DNA of 41,236 nucleotides from Treponema sp. (GCA_017551705.1 JAFZLA010000007.1:1-41236); one strand, 5' to 3'; numbered from the stretch's first letter, positions 24,250 through 31,067 are shown. The notes: generated by a model from the letters alone, not told the origin. Numbers and translations are program-made.

Positions 24250-25027
24250 CGCTCTCTATCGTGGCCCTAATGTCATCGGTCAGGCGCTTGGCGGCGATTG
24301 ACTCGCTGAGCCCCTGATACTTTGACATTTGTATTTGCGGCAAAACCTTAAAGTCATATTTGTAGCGCTCTTGGTGGTTCACGCAAAGAAGCGATTCGCC
24401 TTTTCCCAAACCGTACTTGTCGTTTCCGCCGATATGCAAGGGCTGAACGTTGGCGCCGGCCGCGAGCGCGATGCGGGCAGCGCCTTTTTTGTATTGGTTG
24501 GATCCGACGCGGGGCGTGCGCGTTCCTTCGGGGAAAATAATTATATTTCCGCCGTTATGCAAAGATTCCACGCAATCTTTTTGCATAATCTCAAAGTCGA
24601 TGTTGTTTGTAATGTAAAGGTTGTTGACAATCACGCTAACCAAAGATTTTTTGAGGCCAGCTTTTACGATGCAGTCCGCGTCACGCACAAAAGCCAAGAT
24701 GTAAATTACATCTAGGAGCGAAGGGTGGTTGGCCACAATCACGCAGCCCTTTATATGGCGCAAGGTTTTTAAGTCGTCGATTTTGTAGGTGGAAATTCTA
24801 ACCCACGACATCAAGTGAATGTAAAGGTCCAGCGCCAACGAAATAAATTTGTGGCCGGCTTTTTTAAAAGAGTTTTTGCTGTGGTTAAAGAGCCGCAGAA
24901 TAGGAAAAACAATCGCTCCGATTATAATTGTTCCAGTTCCAAAAAAAGCGACGACAAAAATTTTTCTTGCGACTCGCCAAAGCCAAGCCGGGTAATTTTT
25001 TATGGGAGGCAAATTTTCTGCGCTCAT
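24242..25027 (-). CDS. 1-acyl-glycerol-3-phosphate acyltransferase (PlsC/LPLAT), ApeD-like
   Basis: A 261-residue LPLAT enzyme from ATG 25027 with AGGA five bases upstream; ATG 25051 would overlap the preceding gene. One or two hydrophobic segments lie near residues 22-46. The catalytic NHPSLLD (H-X4-D) is near residue 100 and the substrate-binding FPEGTRTP near 173. It is the third gene of a minus-strand methyltransferase, KS-like, acyltransferase unit that repeats the apeB-C-D order. Placement suggests it acylates the glycerol-type anchor of the polyene lipid, though a housekeeping phospholipid role is possible. Confidence 0.88.
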   Translation of the reverse strand: MSAENLPPIKNYPAWLWRVARKIFVVAFFGTGTIIIGAIVFPILRLFNHSKNSFKKAGHKFISLALDLYIHLMSWVRISTYKIDDLKTLRHIKGCVIVANHPSLLDVIYILAFVRDADCIVKAGLKKSLVSVIVNNLYITNNIDFEIMQKDCVESLHNGGNIIIFPEGTRTPRVGSNQYKKGAARIALAAGANVQPLHIGGNDKYGLGKGESLLCVNHQERYKYDFKVLPQIQMSKYQGLSESIAAKRLTDDIRATIESVS

Positions 25028-25034
25028 AGTCTTC

Positions 25035-25634
25035 CTATTTTTTAAAGGCATTGATGAATTCCTGCGGGGTCCGCGGAATGTTGTCCAAGTTCAATTCTAG
25101 CGCATCGCCTTTTTTTTGTGAAGAAAGAAGCGCGGCAAAGGCGAGCGGCTGGTTTGGGCCTTGCAAAAATTCTTTGTAATATTCGGGAACGTTTTCGTCG
25201 GCGTAAATAAAAACAATGTTTTCTTCCGTTCCCGCAAGGACTGGAGCGGCCGCGGCCAAAAATCCGTCGGCAAAATTTGAGCCGCTGGGAAAAACGCAAT
25301 TGTATCCGCCCTTAAGCCCAAGAGCGATTGTGGCTTGCGCCGCCGCCGCGTTAAAGACCGAAAGCGAAAAAGCCGCCGGCAGTATTTGGTCGTCTTGTAT
25401 TAAAGTTTGGTTCACCTTAAACTCGCGCTCAAGTTCGCCCCTAAAGGAAACAAAAACGATTTTTGTATTTTTATCAATGCCATAGCCTTCAAAAATATCG
25501 CGCGCGACTTGGACTGTCATTTTTGTTAGTTGGCTAAGCCGGCGGCGAAATATCGGTTGTGTCCACTCAAGCTTGGGCGAAGCCGAAAGGTCATCAGCTG
25601 GCGGCGCCCAAACGCAAACATTGCTTACGAACAT
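25035..25634 (-). CDS. Ketosynthase-like chain-length-factor protein (ketoacyl-synt_2), ApeC-like
   Basis: A 199-residue protein covering only an N-terminal thiolase-fold half. WAPPADDL and RRRLSQLTKM near residues 10-40, then PAAFSLSVFNAAAAQATIALGL and SGSNFADGFLAAAAPVL, match the ketoacyl-synt_2 family found in APE clusters. No cysteine occupies the nucleophile position (SVFNAA), so it should be a non-catalytic partner, like the chain-length factors that pair with an active KS. The likely partner is the KS encoded at 4100. Its ATG overlaps the methyltransferase stop in a TAATG arrangement. Confidence 0.82.
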   Translation of the reverse strand: MFVSNVCVWAPPADDLSASPKLEWTQPIFRRRLSQLTKMTVQVARDIFEGYGIDKNTKIVFVSFRGELEREFKVNQTLIQDDQILPAAFSLSVFNAAAAQATIALGLKGGYNCVFPSGSNFADGFLAAAAPVLAGTEENIVFIYADENVPEYYKEFLQGPNQPLAFAALLSSQKKGDALELNLDNIPRTPQEFINAFKK

Positions 25635-26743
25635 TATTTTTTCCTGAACAAAAGCAGCGAGTAGCAGTTGCTTCCAAGATTGTGGTGGGCGGTCTTAAGC
25701 TCAAAGCCGCCCGCTTCAATCGCGTCGACCAATTCTTGGTAGCGGTACATTTTGCTGTTGCCGTTTGCCATGCAGGTAAAGTAAAGGCTTGTGGCTTGCA
25801 AAGCGTAAGATTCCGCCTCAAAGCGCTGCTGGTCCCAAAGCGGCTCCAAAACGTAAACCAAAGTTTTGTCGGTTGCGGCCTCGCTCACTTTCTTTAAAAT
25901 TTTTGTCACTTGATGAAGGCTAAAGCAATCCAAAAACTGGCTCATCCAAACCGCGTCGGGAGCGGCTGGCAAAACAGTGCTTTCGGCCAAAATGTTTCCT
26001 GCGTAAGTTGAGATGCGGTCGGAGAATCCTGCGGCCGCGGCGTTTTGTTCCGCCACTGCTGTCTGGCCGGGCAAGTCGATTATTTTTACGTGAACGTCTT
26101 TGTCGTATTTGCAAGAAGCGATGGCCCATTTTGCCGTGTTTCCTCCGATGTCAAAAAGCAGCTTGGGTTTTTGCGCGTAGACAATCGGAAGCGCAAGCGG
26201 AAAGGCGACGTCGCTGTAAAAGTGGTCAAAGTCAAACCAAGATTTTTTTTCTTTTGGCGGAAGGGTGGAAAGCGCTTCGTAAATCGTTGTCCACTGTGTT
26301 CCAAAAACTTTGAGGCCTTCGGGCTTTCCGTTTTTGACGGAGTCGGCCATGTCAAAGGCGCCCTTGTAACAAATGTCATTGGTAAAGTTAAAGTTGACTT
26401 TTGTCAAATTGTCTTCCAGCAAGAACCAGCCGATTTTTCCAAGGAAGAGTTTTTCGGCTCCGGCTTCGGCGCGCAGTTTGAGAACGTTCATTCCCACGGC
26501 CATTTCGCTTAAAACTTTGATTCCGTATTCTGAGATTTTTGTTTTTTGGCAAAGGTCGGCCACTGTAATTCCCGTATCGCCGGCATCGCTTATGGCCTGC
26601 ATGATTCCCAATTCAAGCAGGGCGCGAATCGCCTGAAAGCACAGCGGCGCGAACGCGATTTTTTGCGCCTCAAATTTTGCGTCTATGGCGGAAATCTTGT
26701 CTTCCGCAAACTTGTTCATGTCAAAGGCCGAGTTTTTCTTCAT
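25634..26743 (-). CDS. SAM-dependent O-methyltransferase with dimerisation domain, ApeB-like
   Basis: A 369-residue class I methyltransferase. The N-terminal winged-helix dimerisation region (about 35-110) includes LELGIMQAISDAGDTGITVADL. The Rossmann domain has LLFDIGGNTAKWA (motif I, SAM binding) near residue 208 and VHVKIIDLPGQ (acidic loop). VWMSQFLDCFSLHQVTKIL follows near 290, as in plant-type O-methyltransferases. In APE synthesis such an enzyme methylates the aryl head group. It heads a three-gene unit and has a leaderless-type promoter divergent from the DUF2400 gene. Confidence 0.87.
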   Translation of the reverse strand: MKKNSAFDMNKFAEDKISAIDAKFEAQKIAFAPLCFQAIRALLELGIMQAISDAGDTGITVADLCQKTKISEYGIKVLSEMAVGMNVLKLRAEAGAEKLFLGKIGWFLLEDNLTKVNFNFTNDICYKGAFDMADSVKNGKPEGLKVFGTQWTTIYEALSTLPPKEKKSWFDFDHFYSDVAFPLALPIVYAQKPKLLFDIGGNTAKWAIASCKYDKDVHVKIIDLPGQTAVAEQNAAAAGFSDRISTYAGNILAESTVLPAAPDAVWMSQFLDCFSLHQVTKILKKVSEAATDKTLVYVLEPLWDQQRFEAESYALQATSLYFTCMANGNSKMYRYQELVDAIEAGGFELKTAHHNLGSNCYSLLLFRKK

Positions 26744-26749
26744 GCTTTT

Positions 26750-26778
26750 ATACTATCAGTTTGAGCGGAATTTTTCAA
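26750..26778 (-). promoter_or_regulatory. Leaderless-type promoter of the third APE unit
   Basis: On the minus strand, TTGAAA (26778-26773), a 17-bp spacer and TAGTAT (26755-26750) lie 6 bases ahead of ATG 26743. Confidence 0.7.
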
Positions 26779-26819
26779 GTTTGGGGGAACGGTCGCGCTG
26801 GAACGCCCGCTGCGCAAGG

Positions 26820-26848
26820 TTGCCTTGAGGCGCAAATTGCAATATAAT
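26820..26848 (+). promoter_or_regulatory. Leaderless-type promoter of the DUF2400 gene
   Basis: TTGCCT (26820-26825), a 17-bp spacer and TATAAT (26843-26848) lie 6 bases ahead of ATG 26855. The promoter points away from the methyltransferase promoter at 26750-26778. Confidence 0.7.
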
Positions 26849-26854
26849 CGCCTT

Positions 26855-27793
26855 ATGCTTAGCCAAAAGACAGCGGTGCTCTTGCGCTCTCTGGCCGATA
26901 ATTACGAGACCTCGGATTTTTTGCGCGACGACCCTAGCCAATTCATGCATCGCTTTGGCGATCCGCTTGACCAAGAGCTTTTTGCTTTTGTGGCGGCGCA
27001 GCTGTCTTTTGGAAAGAGGGAACTTTTTATCGCCAAGCTGAACGCTTTGTATGACGCGGTGATTGCCGGCAAGCCCAAGACTGCGGCGACCAGTTTGGCG
27101 CAAACAAAAAATGCCGGCAAGCCCAAGACGCGCGGCGCGGCCGGCGAGCGCTGTCATTGCCCGACTCGATCGGGCAATCCCACTGGTCAAAACGCGGTGT
27201 TCGCGCGCTGGCTGTTGGACGGCGGCCACAACAAGTTTTTTGCAAAGAGCCAAAAAAAATTCTACCGCTTTTTTTCTTACGCCGACATGAACGTTTTGTG
27301 CGGCCGCCTTGCCGAGATTGTTCGACAGAGCGGCTCGCTGGGAACCGCCGTCCGCGCCGCTTATGAGGCCGCGCCTCTTGGTCTTACGAAGAATTATGGC
27401 AAGACCAAAAGGTCCGCCGCGCATCTCGGCCTTGCCGCCGTTCCTCGCGAACTGCGCCTTGTGTCCGCGCTAATCAGCCTTTTTCCTGGCGTAAAGTGCG
27501 TTTCGCAAAACCCCAAGGGAGCGTGCAAAAAGCTGCATATGTTTTTGCGCTGGATGGTCAGGCAAGGTTCGCCTGTGGATTTGGGCTTGTGGAAGTGGGC
27601 AAGCGCGGCGGACTTGTTGATTCCACTGGACACACACGTTTTGCAAGAAAGCGCGCGGCTGGGCTTGATCGCAGAGAGCGCCCCAGCATCCGCCAAGACG
27701 GCAATAGAATTGACCCAAAAAATGGCGCAAGTTTTTGCAGGCGACCCCGCCCGCGCCGATTACGCCCTGTTTGGGTTGGGCGTGGATAAATAA
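26855..27793 (+). CDS. DUF2400 (TIGR02757) family protein with repeat-derived insertions
   Basis: A 312-residue protein. Family landmarks are FLRDDPSQFMHRFGDPLDQELFAFVAAQLSFGKRE (in blocks, residues 23-58), FFSYADMN, and the C-terminal CKKLHMFLRWMVRQGSPVDLGLWKW and IPLDTHV. The family resembles HhH DNA glycosylase folds but lacks a proven reaction. It is longer than the usual 230-260 residues because of a low-complexity insert near residues 70-112 (two AGKPKT units, then CHCPTRSGNPTG) and another near 174-190. The inserts coincide with DNA repeats at 27064-27178 and with GCAAGACC-like words. The start is fixed by the promoter six bases upstream. Confidence 0.85.
   Translation: MLSQKTAVLLRSLADNYETSDFLRDDPSQFMHRFGDPLDQELFAFVAAQLSFGKRELFIAKLNALYDAVIAGKPKTAATSLAQTKNAGKPKTRGAAGERCHCPTRSGNPTGQNAVFARWLLDGGHNKFFAKSQKKFYRFFSYADMNVLCGRLAEIVRQSGSLGTAVRAAYEAAPLGLTKNYGKTKRSAAHLGLAAVPRELRLVSALISLFPGVKCVSQNPKGACKKLHMFLRWMVRQGSPVDLGLWKWASAADLLIPLDTHVLQESARLGLIAESAPASAKTAIELTQKMAQVFAGDPARADYALFGLGVDK
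27064..27129 (+). repeat. In-frame 18-bp direct repeat inside the DUF2400 gene
   Basis: TGCCGGCAAGCCCAAGAC occurs at 27064-27081 and again at 27112-27129, 48 bp apart. The spacing keeps the frame, so the protein repeats AGKPKT. Confidence 0.8.
27156..27178. repeat. Dispersed palindrome inserted inside the DUF2400 gene
   Basis: ATTGCCCGA-ctcga-TCGGGCAAT is a perfect 9-bp stem with a 5-base loop. It has the same architecture, flanking TGTC and following C as the palindrome at 7971-7993. Confidence 0.8.
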
Positions 27794-28078
27794 GTGTGTC
27801 AAAATGACACAGTACGGCAAAAATAATGACGCGCTTTTTGGGAAATTTGACCCAGTTTGCCGCCCCGATTTTAGGTCTTGCGTCTTATTACAGCCTTCCG
27901 CCGCCCAAAGTTAAGGTCTTGAATGCCAATTTTGCGCGGTTTTAGGGCTTGCATCCGTTTTTTGCCCCGATTTTTGGCATTTTAACCGCTTTTTGCCCGG
28001 CAGTCTTGGTCTTGCGACCATTTTTACGGCATTTTTCAAACAAATTTCCGCTTTTTTTGCGCAAATTCCGCAAAATTT
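27794..28078. other. Gene-free intergenic stretch upstream of hsp20
   Basis: No supported gene is seen. The stretch opens with a small inverted repeat (TGTGTC-aaaat-GACACA, about 27795-27811). It is then T-rich and carries several spaced copies of GGTCTTG or GGGCTTG (near 27871, 27912, 27946, 28008). These resemble the AAGACC words found in other intergenic repeats. The sequence looks like decayed repeat DNA. Confidence 0.6.
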
Positions 28079-28107
28079 TTCAAAGTTGGCGCGCTTCTTG
28101 CTATAGT
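28079..28107 (+). promoter_or_regulatory. Promoter of hsp20
   Basis: TTCAAA (28079-28084), a 17-bp spacer and TATAGT (28102-28107). A small hairpin GAGCC-ttga-GGCTC lies at 28113-28126, near the 5-prime end of the transcript. No CIRCE element is seen. Confidence 0.65.
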
Positions 28108-28178
28108 ACAAGTGAGCCTTGAGGCTCGGAAAATTAATTAAAAACGCGGCCGCCAGGAACGGCGCGAAGGAGTTTATT

Positions 28179-28601
28179 ATGAACGAACTTTCACTTTTCA
28201 ATTCACTTTTTGACAACGCGTTTGACTATTCAATGCCGGAAATGACATGGAAGACAGCGCGTCTCCCCAAAGTTGACGTAAAAGAAAACAAGGATTCCTA
28301 CAGCCTTCAGATGGACCTTCCCGGAGCCACAGAAAAGGACGTGAACCTTGAGATTGACCACGGCGTTTTGACAATCAGCTCCGTAAAAACAACGGAGAAA
28401 GAAGAAAAGTCCGACAAAAAGGAAGAAGGCAAGTGGCTTATCCGCGAGAGAACTCAGAGCCAGTTTAGCCGCCGCTTTACCCTGCCGGACGACGTTGACG
28501 AAGAAAAAGTCACCGCCAGCTTTAAGAACGGCGTGCTGAACGTCACAATGGCCCGCAAAGCCCTTCCGTCGCCCAAAAAGATTGCGATTGAAGTAGCCTG
28601 A
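28179..28601 (+). CDS. Small heat-shock protein Hsp20
   Basis: A 140-residue alpha-crystallin-type chaperone. A short N-terminal arm (LFNSLFDNAFD) is followed by the alpha-crystallin domain from about residue 30, with VDVKENKDSYSLQMDLPGA and the hallmark FKNGVLNVTMARK. The C-terminal IXI anchor appears as KKIAIEVA. It holds unfolding proteins as an oligomer in the cytosol. AAGGAG is well placed before ATG 28179. The leader of about 65 bases has a promoter-proximal hairpin, but the Shine-Dalgarno itself is not clearly paired. Confidence 0.95.
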   Translation: MNELSLFNSLFDNAFDYSMPEMTWKTARLPKVDVKENKDSYSLQMDLPGATEKDVNLEIDHGVLTISSVKTTEKEEKSDKKEEGKWLIRERTQSQFSRRFTLPDDVDEEKVTASFKNGVLNVTMARKALPSPKKIAIEVA

Positions 28602-28619
28602 GCCGGAAAACAATCGGTC

Positions 28620-28708
28620 GCAAGCCTAAAAGGGCTCGACCGGCTCGCAACGCCAACAACCGCGCTCGCGTAAGGCTCGTGCGGTCTGGCGCCGGGTTTT
28701 AGGCTTGC
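28620..28708. repeat. Long inverted repeat downstream of hsp20
   Basis: GCAAGCCTAAAA (28620-28631) is complementary to TTTTAGGCTTGC (28697-28708). Smaller GC-rich palindromes lie between the arms (CGCGCTCGCG near 28661). It resembles the other intergenic palindromic units of the window. Confidence 0.75.
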
Positions 28709-28714
28709 AACAAG

Positions 28715-28747
28715 CGCTCGCTCCGTTTTGGGGCGGGCGTTTTTTTT
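28715..28747 (+). terminator. Terminator after hsp20
   Basis: A 10-bp stem with two G-U pairs (CGCTCGCTCC at 28715-28724, GGGGCGGGCG at 28730-28739) is followed by eight T residues. Confidence 0.8.
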
Positions 28748-28759
28748 GTTTGCTAATTC

Positions 28760-29311
28760 CTACTCATCCCTTACAATTGCGTCGTCCGCGATGATGTCGC
28801 GGTTTTTCCAGGCCAAAAATGAGATGGCCGCTCCGGTCAAAAGCAAAATGGCTCCGCCGATGCGGATAATCGTAAAGCCGGCCGAGCTGGGCAAAAAGAA
28901 CAAAATAACGGCCAGCGCGATAGAGGCGGCTATTTCCAAAACATAGCGCTTTACCGGAAATCCGTCCTTATGCAGGGTTAATGTTATAGGAATTTCCACA
29001 AGGGCCGCCGCCAATGAGTAAAAGGCAAAGACGTAGACTAGGGTTTGCCAGGCAAAGGCCGCCACGCGCAAGGGGAGGACAACGCACAAAAGGCCTACTA
29101 CGATTCCCACGGCTCCGCGAATGTAGCATTGGATTTTAAAGTTTTTGTCCACGCTCAAAGGGGCTACGGCCGCCAAAGTCCAGCCGCCGCTCAAAATGGC
29201 GAAAATTCCCAAGACAATCACCAAAATTTGAACCATTGGTTCCGCCGCCAAAAGCATCATCAATCCGACGATTGCCGTCATAATTCCCAAAAAATAGTTT
29301 GAATTGTTCAT
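28760..29311 (-). CDS. DUF308/HdeD-like membrane protein
   Basis: A 183-residue integral membrane protein with six hydrophobic segments in three pairs, starting FLGIMTAIVGLMMLLA and including IRGAVGIVVGLLCVVLP and LEIAASIALAVILFFLPS. The repeated G-x-x-x-I/V-x-L pattern and length match the HdeD/DUF308 family, linked to acid or stress tolerance in enterics but of unknown mechanism. ATG 29311 is placed by a -10 box ending six bases before it. The gene is divergent from the response-regulator gene. Confidence 0.82.
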   Translation of the reverse strand: MNNSNYFLGIMTAIVGLMMLLAAEPMVQILVIVLGIFAILSGGWTLAAVAPLSVDKNFKIQCYIRGAVGIVVGLLCVVLPLRVAAFAWQTLVYVFAFYSLAAALVEIPITLTLHKDGFPVKRYVLEIAASIALAVILFFLPSSAGFTIIRIGGAILLLTGAAISFLAWKNRDIIADDAIVRDE

Positions 29312-29317
29312 TCCTAC

Positions 29318-29346
29318 ATTGTATCACGCTTTGCGGGAATTTGCCA
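29318..29346 (-). promoter_or_regulatory. Leaderless-type promoter of the DUF308 gene
   Basis: On the minus strand, TGGCAA (29346-29341), a 17-bp spacer and TACAAT (29323-29318) lie 6 bases ahead of ATG 29311. The -35 is identical to that of the AraC gene at 36186. Confidence 0.6.
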
Positions 29347-29363
29347 TTTTTTTGCGCTTTTTC

Positions 29364-29392
29364 TTGAAAAATATGTAAAAATGGTGTATAAT
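29364..29392 (+). promoter_or_regulatory. Promoter of the response-regulator/Hpt unit
   Basis: TTGAAA (29364-29369), a 17-bp spacer and TATAAT (29387-29392). A conventional leader with CAGGAG follows before TTG 29420. Confidence 0.8.
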
Positions 29393-29419
29393 ATATCAAT
29401 TATTCGGCAGGAGTTTCTT

Positions 29420-30247
29420 TTGAGCAAACGGGTATTATTGATAGGCAACAACGAGCAAAGCTTTTTGATAAAGGCGTTGGTAAAAAACTTGACGGGCGCT
29501 TCGTACGAAGTGGATTTTTGCCCGCCAGAGGGAAACTACATCAACGCCAGAATGCTTTCTGACAATTCGCCTGAAATTTTGATTCTTTACCTAGAACGCC
29601 TTGAAGACAGCGACAACGCTTTTTTCCAGTGGGTGAACGGTTTTATCTCCGGAGAAGGAAAAAAGTGCCGCCTCTACTTTATTGGAAACGCCGGCGAAAT
29701 CAACATGGCTTACGAGTACATTCAGTCGCAGTATGTAAAGTACGCCTTTGAGCGTCCTGTTGACATGCCGATGTTCCTAAAAGTTTTGGAAAAAGACGGC
29801 GGCGACTATTCATTCTCGGACGGCGTAAAAGAATACGAGCTGGATCCCGCCAAAAAAACCATTTTGGTCGTTGACGACGAGCAGGTTCAATTGCACGCGA
29901 TGGACCGCTGGCTCAACAAAAACTACAACGTTCTTACCGAAAAATCAGGAACTAACGCCATAGCGCTTTTGTCGCACTACAAAGTCGACATGATTTTGTT
30001 GGACTACGAAATGCCGGTTCTTTCGGGCTTGGACGTGTTCCAGCTCATAAAGTCGGACCCTTCGACAGCGAACATACCTGTAGTTTTCTTGACGGCCAAC
30101 GACGACAGCGAAATCGTAAAGCAAGTCATTACCGCCCGTCCGGCAGGCTACTTGCTCAAAAACACTCCGCCCGGAATTTTGGTCCAAAAAATCGCGGACA
30201 TATTCCAAAGATTGGCGGACGCCAAAAAACCCAAGCGGCCGTTCTAA
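29420..30247 (+). CDS. Response regulator with degenerate N-terminal and intact C-terminal receiver domain
   Basis: A 275-residue protein from TTG 29420, preceded by CAGGAG; an earlier frame start lies inside the promoter. The first half (RVLLIGNNEQSFLIKALVKNL, PEILILYLERLED) looks like a receiver domain that has lost the phosphoacceptor. The second half is a complete receiver: ILVVDDEQ, the phosphoacceptor in MILLDYEMP, Thr in FLTAND and Lys in YLLKN. There is no output domain, so it acts through protein contacts. The adjacent Hpt gene suggests a phosphorelay; no histidine kinase is near. Confidence 0.88.
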   Translation: MSKRVLLIGNNEQSFLIKALVKNLTGASYEVDFCPPEGNYINARMLSDNSPEILILYLERLEDSDNAFFQWVNGFISGEGKKCRLYFIGNAGEINMAYEYIQSQYVKYAFERPVDMPMFLKVLEKDGGDYSFSDGVKEYELDPAKKTILVVDDEQVQLHAMDRWLNKNYNVLTEKSGTNAIALLSHYKVDMILLDYEMPVLSGLDVFQLIKSDPSTANIPVVFLTANDDSEIVKQVITARPAGYLLKNTPPGILVQKIADIFQRLADAKKPKRPF

Positions 30248-30273
30248 AATCGGCGCGATGACAGGAGAAAAAT

Positions 30274-30615
30274 ATGACGATAGATACAGCCCATGGAATG
30301 GAATATTCGATGAACGACAAGGACATGTACAAAGACATGGTCCAAATGTTCATAGACCAGCGCGACCAAAATCTTTCTGACATAAACGGCGCCTTTGAAA
30401 AAAAGGACTGGGACAACTACCGCATCAAGGTTCACGGCCTTAAATCCAATTCCCGCTTGGTTGGCGGAATGGACTTGGGCAGCCTTGCCGAAAAGTGCGA
30501 GCACGCCGCCCGCGACAAGGACGAGGCTACAATCCTTGCCGAGCATTCAAATCTTTTGGCGCTTTACGACGAAACAATCGCCGCCCTCAAGGCGATTGAC
30601 TACAACGCGCTTTAA
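30274..30615 (+). CDS. Hpt-domain phosphotransfer protein
   Basis: A 113-residue single-domain histidine phosphotransfer protein. The phosphorylatable His54 lies in RIKVHGLKSNSRLVGG, the conserved Hpt helix, flanked by a four-helix-bundle pattern. AGGAG lies upstream of ATG 30274, 26 bases after the response-regulator stop. It would pass phosphate between a hybrid kinase encoded elsewhere and the neighbouring receiver protein. Confidence 0.88.
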   Translation: MTIDTAHGMEYSMNDKDMYKDMVQMFIDQRDQNLSDINGAFEKKDWDNYRIKVHGLKSNSRLVGGMDLGSLAEKCEHAARDKDEATILAEHSNLLALYDETIAALKAIDYNAL

Positions 30616-30718
30616 TAAACAGAGCGCCTGTTCGGCCGCGTCTTATGCAAGGCCGAATGTTGGCGCTTATGCGGCTAGCTGCCGATTGCGGGCTTGCATT
30701 CTTTTTTTTCGCCGCTAC
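30616..30718. repeat. Intergenic repeat DNA before the tRNA cluster
   Basis: The stretch holds GCTTATGCGGCTA (30665-30677), an exact inverse copy of part of the palindrome at 5892-5904, and further short palindromes (GCCGCGTC, CGGCCG-like). No gene is seen. Confidence 0.6.
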
Positions 30719-30748
30719 TTGACACAAATCACGATTTTATGCTATTCT
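30719..30748 (+). promoter_or_regulatory. Promoter of the tRNA cluster
   Basis: TTGACA (30719-30724), an 18-bp spacer and TATTCT (30743-30748) end 13 bases before the first tRNA. Confidence 0.7.
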
Positions 30749-30761
30749 ACCAAAACCTATT

Positions 30762-30846
30762 GGAGCGATGGCAGAGTGGTCGAACGCGGCGGTCTTGAAA
30801 ACCGTTGTACCGCAAGGTACCGGGGGTTCAAATCCCTCTCGCTCCG
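30762..30846 (+). tRNA. tRNA-Ser (UGA anticodon)
   Basis: An 85-nt cloverleaf: acceptor GGAGCGA/TCGCTCC with discriminator G, anticodon stem GCGGT/ACCGT with loop CTTGAAA (anticodon TGA). It has the long variable arm of serine tRNAs and a GGTTCAAATCC T-arm. CCA is not encoded. Confidence 0.95.
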
Positions 30847-30854
30847 TTTTTTTT

Positions 30855-30940
30855 GGAAGCGTGGTAGAGCGGTAATACGCCGGATTGCTAATCCGTGGGT
30901 TCCAATTTGGGCCCGGCAGGTTCGACTCCTGTCGCTTCCG
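30855..30940 (+). tRNA. tRNA-Ser (GCU anticodon)
   Basis: An 86-nt cloverleaf: acceptor GGAAGCG/CGCTTCC with discriminator G, anticodon loop ATTGCTAAT (anticodon GCT), a long variable arm and GGTTCGACTCC. It is separated from the first tRNA by eight T residues. CCA is not encoded. Confidence 0.93.
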
Positions 30941-30962
30941 TTTTACAAGCTTCTGCTTGCAT

Positions 30963-31037
30963 GAGATTGTAGCTCAGCTGGATTAGAGCGCCACCCTGCG
31001 GAGGTGGAGGTCGCACGTTCGAATCGTGTCAGTCTCA
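30963..31037 (+). tRNA. tRNA-Arg (GCG anticodon)
   Basis: A 75-nt cloverleaf: acceptor GAGATTG/CAGTCTC (one G-U), D-arm GCTC/GAGC, anticodon stem CCACC/GGTGG with loop CTGCGGA (anticodon GCG), and T-arm CACGTTCGAATCGTG. An unmodified GCG anticodon reads CGC and CGU directly; CGC is common in the genes here. CCA is not encoded. Confidence 0.9.
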
Positions 31038-31040
31038 AAG

Positions 31041-31067
31041 GCCTGTCCTTTTGGGCAGGCTTTTTTT
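31041..31067 (+). terminator. Terminator of the tRNA cluster
   Basis: An 8-bp stem GCCTGTCC-tttt-GGGCAGGC (one G-U) is followed by seven T residues, four bases past the tRNA-Arg end. Confidence 0.9.

Noticed and set aside
28108..28178. RNA thermometer in the hsp20 leader
   Set aside because: A small hairpin exists near the 5-prime end, but the AAGGAG is not convincingly paired, so a thermometer cannot be claimed.
27911..28216. Minus-strand open frame of about 100 codons upstream of hsp20
   Set aside because: Overlaps the hsp20 promoter and start, is repetitive and Lys/Ala-rich, and has no Shine-Dalgarno or family match.
30847..30854. Terminator between the two serine tRNAs
   Set aside because: It is a run of T residues without its own stem; the tRNAs are probably cotranscribed and processed.
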